Below, in pieces: positions 6,215 through 7,137 of a DNA stretch of 7,137 bases. A program made the position numbers and the translations under genes. The DNA lies in NCBI GenBank assembly GCA_003455715.1, contig DMQJ01000538.1, positions 1 through 7,137 on the forward strand, read 5' to 3'. The stretch comes from Acidimicrobiaceae bacterium (GTDB taxonomy: Bacteria > Actinomycetota > Acidimicrobiia > Acidimicrobiales > Ilumatobacteraceae). How positions within the stretch are numbered: position 1 is the stretch's first letter; each line of letters opens with the position of its first letter. The notes under the pieces were generated by a model. That model did no database searches, was not told the DNA's origin, and saw only the letters and a list, made by a program, of their open reading frames with translations.

Positions 6215-6234
6215 ACCCATGGCGAATCATGGGT
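6215..6234 (+). repeat. 7-bp inverted repeat around the phosphodiesterase start codon
   Basis: ACCCATG (6215-6221) is perfectly complementary to CATGGGT (6228-6234) with a 6-nt GCGAAT spacer. The left arm contains the ATG start. In RNA it would form a hairpin that buries the start codon; in DNA it could be a small operator. Its presence is certain, its function is unproven. Confidence 0.5.
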
Positions 6235-7137
6235 CAGGGCGGGTGCTCTTCATCGGCCTCGACGCGTGCGACGCACCCACCATGTTGGCGATGGCTGCGG
6301 AGGGCAGGCTGCCCGCGCTGGCGGGCCTGGTGCGCGACGGTGCGGTGGTGCCCACGGTCGCGCCCTACGGCACGTTCGTCGGCTCGTCGTGGATGACCAT
6401 CACCACCGGGCGCGACGTCGCCAACCATCGCTTCTGGAACTGGCTGGAGATCGACCCGGTCACCTACCAACCTGCACTCACGACGCCACGTGAGGCGCGG
6501 GGCGCGTCGTTCTGGCAGCGGGTCTCCGATGCCGGCCGACGGGTGGCAGTGATGGACGTGCCGCACATGAACCTGCCCACCGAGTTCAACGGGGTGGCGC
6601 TGAAGGAGTGGGGATGCCACGACCGGCACGACGGCACCGACGCGTACCCGCGCTCGCTGCTCGACGAGCTCGACGAGTTGGTAGGTCGTCATCCGGTGGG
6701 GTGCCGTAGCCACCCCCGCGGCGACATCGCGTTCGCGCCGTGCGACTACACGGAACGGGCCGATCGGTTGCGGACGCACGATGAGGAAGCACGTCTGGCA
6801 GCACTGCTGAACGATGGCGTGGAGGCCAAGCGGCGCGCGGCGTTGCACGTGTACGACAAGGGCCCATGGGACCTGTTCGTGACGGTGATGGGCGAAGGGC
6901 ACTGCGTGGGCCACCAACTGTGGCACCTGCACGACCCCAGCCACCCACGACACGATGCTGCGCAACGCCTGCGAGTCGGCGACCCAGTGGCCGACACGTA
7001 CGAACGTATCGACTCGGTCATCGGCGACCTGGTGGCGAGGGCGGGCGACGACACCACCGTCTTCGTGCAGATGAACCACGGGATGGGCCCGCACTTCGAT
7101 GGCGACCATCTCTTCGACGAACTCCTCCTACGCATCG
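6219..7137 (+). CDS. type I phosphodiesterase/nucleotide pyrophosphatase-like protein (alkaline phosphatase superfamily), partial
   Basis: The frame is open from ATG 6219 to the window end (306 complete codons, no stop), so the C-terminus is missing. The start VLFIGLDACDAP (residues 9-20) has the first metal-ligand Asp15 of the alkaline-phosphatase superfamily. SSWMTITTGRD (56-66) matches the segment that carries the Ser/Thr nucleophile and the conserved TG. GEGHCVGHQLWHLHD (225-239) is the second metal region, and YERIDSVIGDLVARAGDDTT (261-280) leads to VFVQMNHGMG (281-290), where most relatives have SDHGM. The Asp-to-Asn change at 286 and Glu226 in place of an expected Asp hint at a divergent subgroup. 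Members hydrolyse phosphodiester, pyrophosphate or related bonds, but the substrate is not readable here. There is no signal peptide, so it is probably cytoplasmic. It begins 11 bp after the amidohydrolase, just after a TAGCTT box, and has no ribosome binding site. Confidence 0.8.
   Translation, partial: MANHGSGRVLFIGLDACDAPTMLAMAAEGRLPALAGLVRDGAVVPTVAPYGTFVGSSWMTITTGRDVANHRFWNWLEIDPVTYQPALTTPREARGASFWQRVSDAGRRVAVMDVPHMNLPTEFNGVALKEWGCHDRHDGTDAYPRSLLDELDELVGRHPVGCRSHPRGDIAFAPCDYTERADRLRTHDEEARLAALLNDGVEAKRRAALHVYDKGPWDLFVTVMGEGHCVGHQLWHLHDPSHPRHDAAQRLRVGDPVADTYERIDSVIGDLVARAGDDTTVFVQMNHGMGPHFDGDHLFDELLLRI

Noticed and set aside
4381..6216. A 611-codon open frame on the minus strand opposite the amidohydrolase gene
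   Set aside because: It is rich in His, Val, Gly and Ala with no recognisable motif, typical of the antisense frame of a high-GC gene, and the plus-strand protein has clear family motifs.
6234..7109. A 291-codon minus-strand open frame opposite the phosphodiesterase gene
   Set aside because: It contains no family motif, while the plus frame shows ordered phosphatase-superfamily motifs and stays open to the window end.

Overview
This is a dense, high-GC window with GTG as well as ATG starts, almost no intergenic DNA and an F420-type oxidoreductase gene. It reads as an actinomycete chromosome, and the protein style and compact promoters suggest the class Acidimicrobiia, though that placement is an inference from gene style and not from a marker gene. 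No RNA gene, mobile element, CRISPR array or clear intrinsic terminator was found, and no gene-free stretch exceeds about 70 bases.

Layout. (1) A small PPOX/FDOR flavin- or F420-binding protein of Rv2061c type (15-398, +) converges on (2) a large two-domain gene (400-2232, -), with only one base between the stop codons. The large gene joins a PfkB-type sugar/nucleoside kinase to a C-terminal domain resembling the queuosine-salvage (DUF2419/Qng1) and DNA-glycosylase folds, and it ends in a four-cysteine, FeS-like motif. (3) A 47-bp divergent promoter region (2233-2279) separates it from a tight + strand operon: coaE (2280-2885), a crotonase-fold protein (2890-3693) and a PlsC-type acyltransferase (3693-4454). 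This operon makes coenzyme A and then uses acyl-CoA or acyl donors, so it looks like a CoA/lipid module. (4) After a 70-bp gap with its own promoter-like element and a ribosome binding site comes a D-aminoacylase-like amidohydrolase (4525-6207). (5) A type I phosphodiesterase/nucleotide pyrophosphatase-like gene starts 11 bp later (6219) and runs off the window end.

The two most interesting points are the kinase-glycosylase fusion and a recurring promoter signature. The fusion could phosphorylate a nucleoside and then cleave the nucleotide to base plus ribose-5-phosphate. The promoter signature is a TANNNT box of form TAGCNT lying exactly 7-8 nt before the start codon of four different genes, none of which has a usable Shine-Dalgarno sequence. 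That geometry predicts leaderless mRNAs. The two genes here with Shine-Dalgarno sequences lack the close box. Several enzymes (amidohydrolase, crotonase, phosphodiesterase) also appear to lack canonical catalytic or metal-binding residues of their families, so specific enzyme names should be applied with care.
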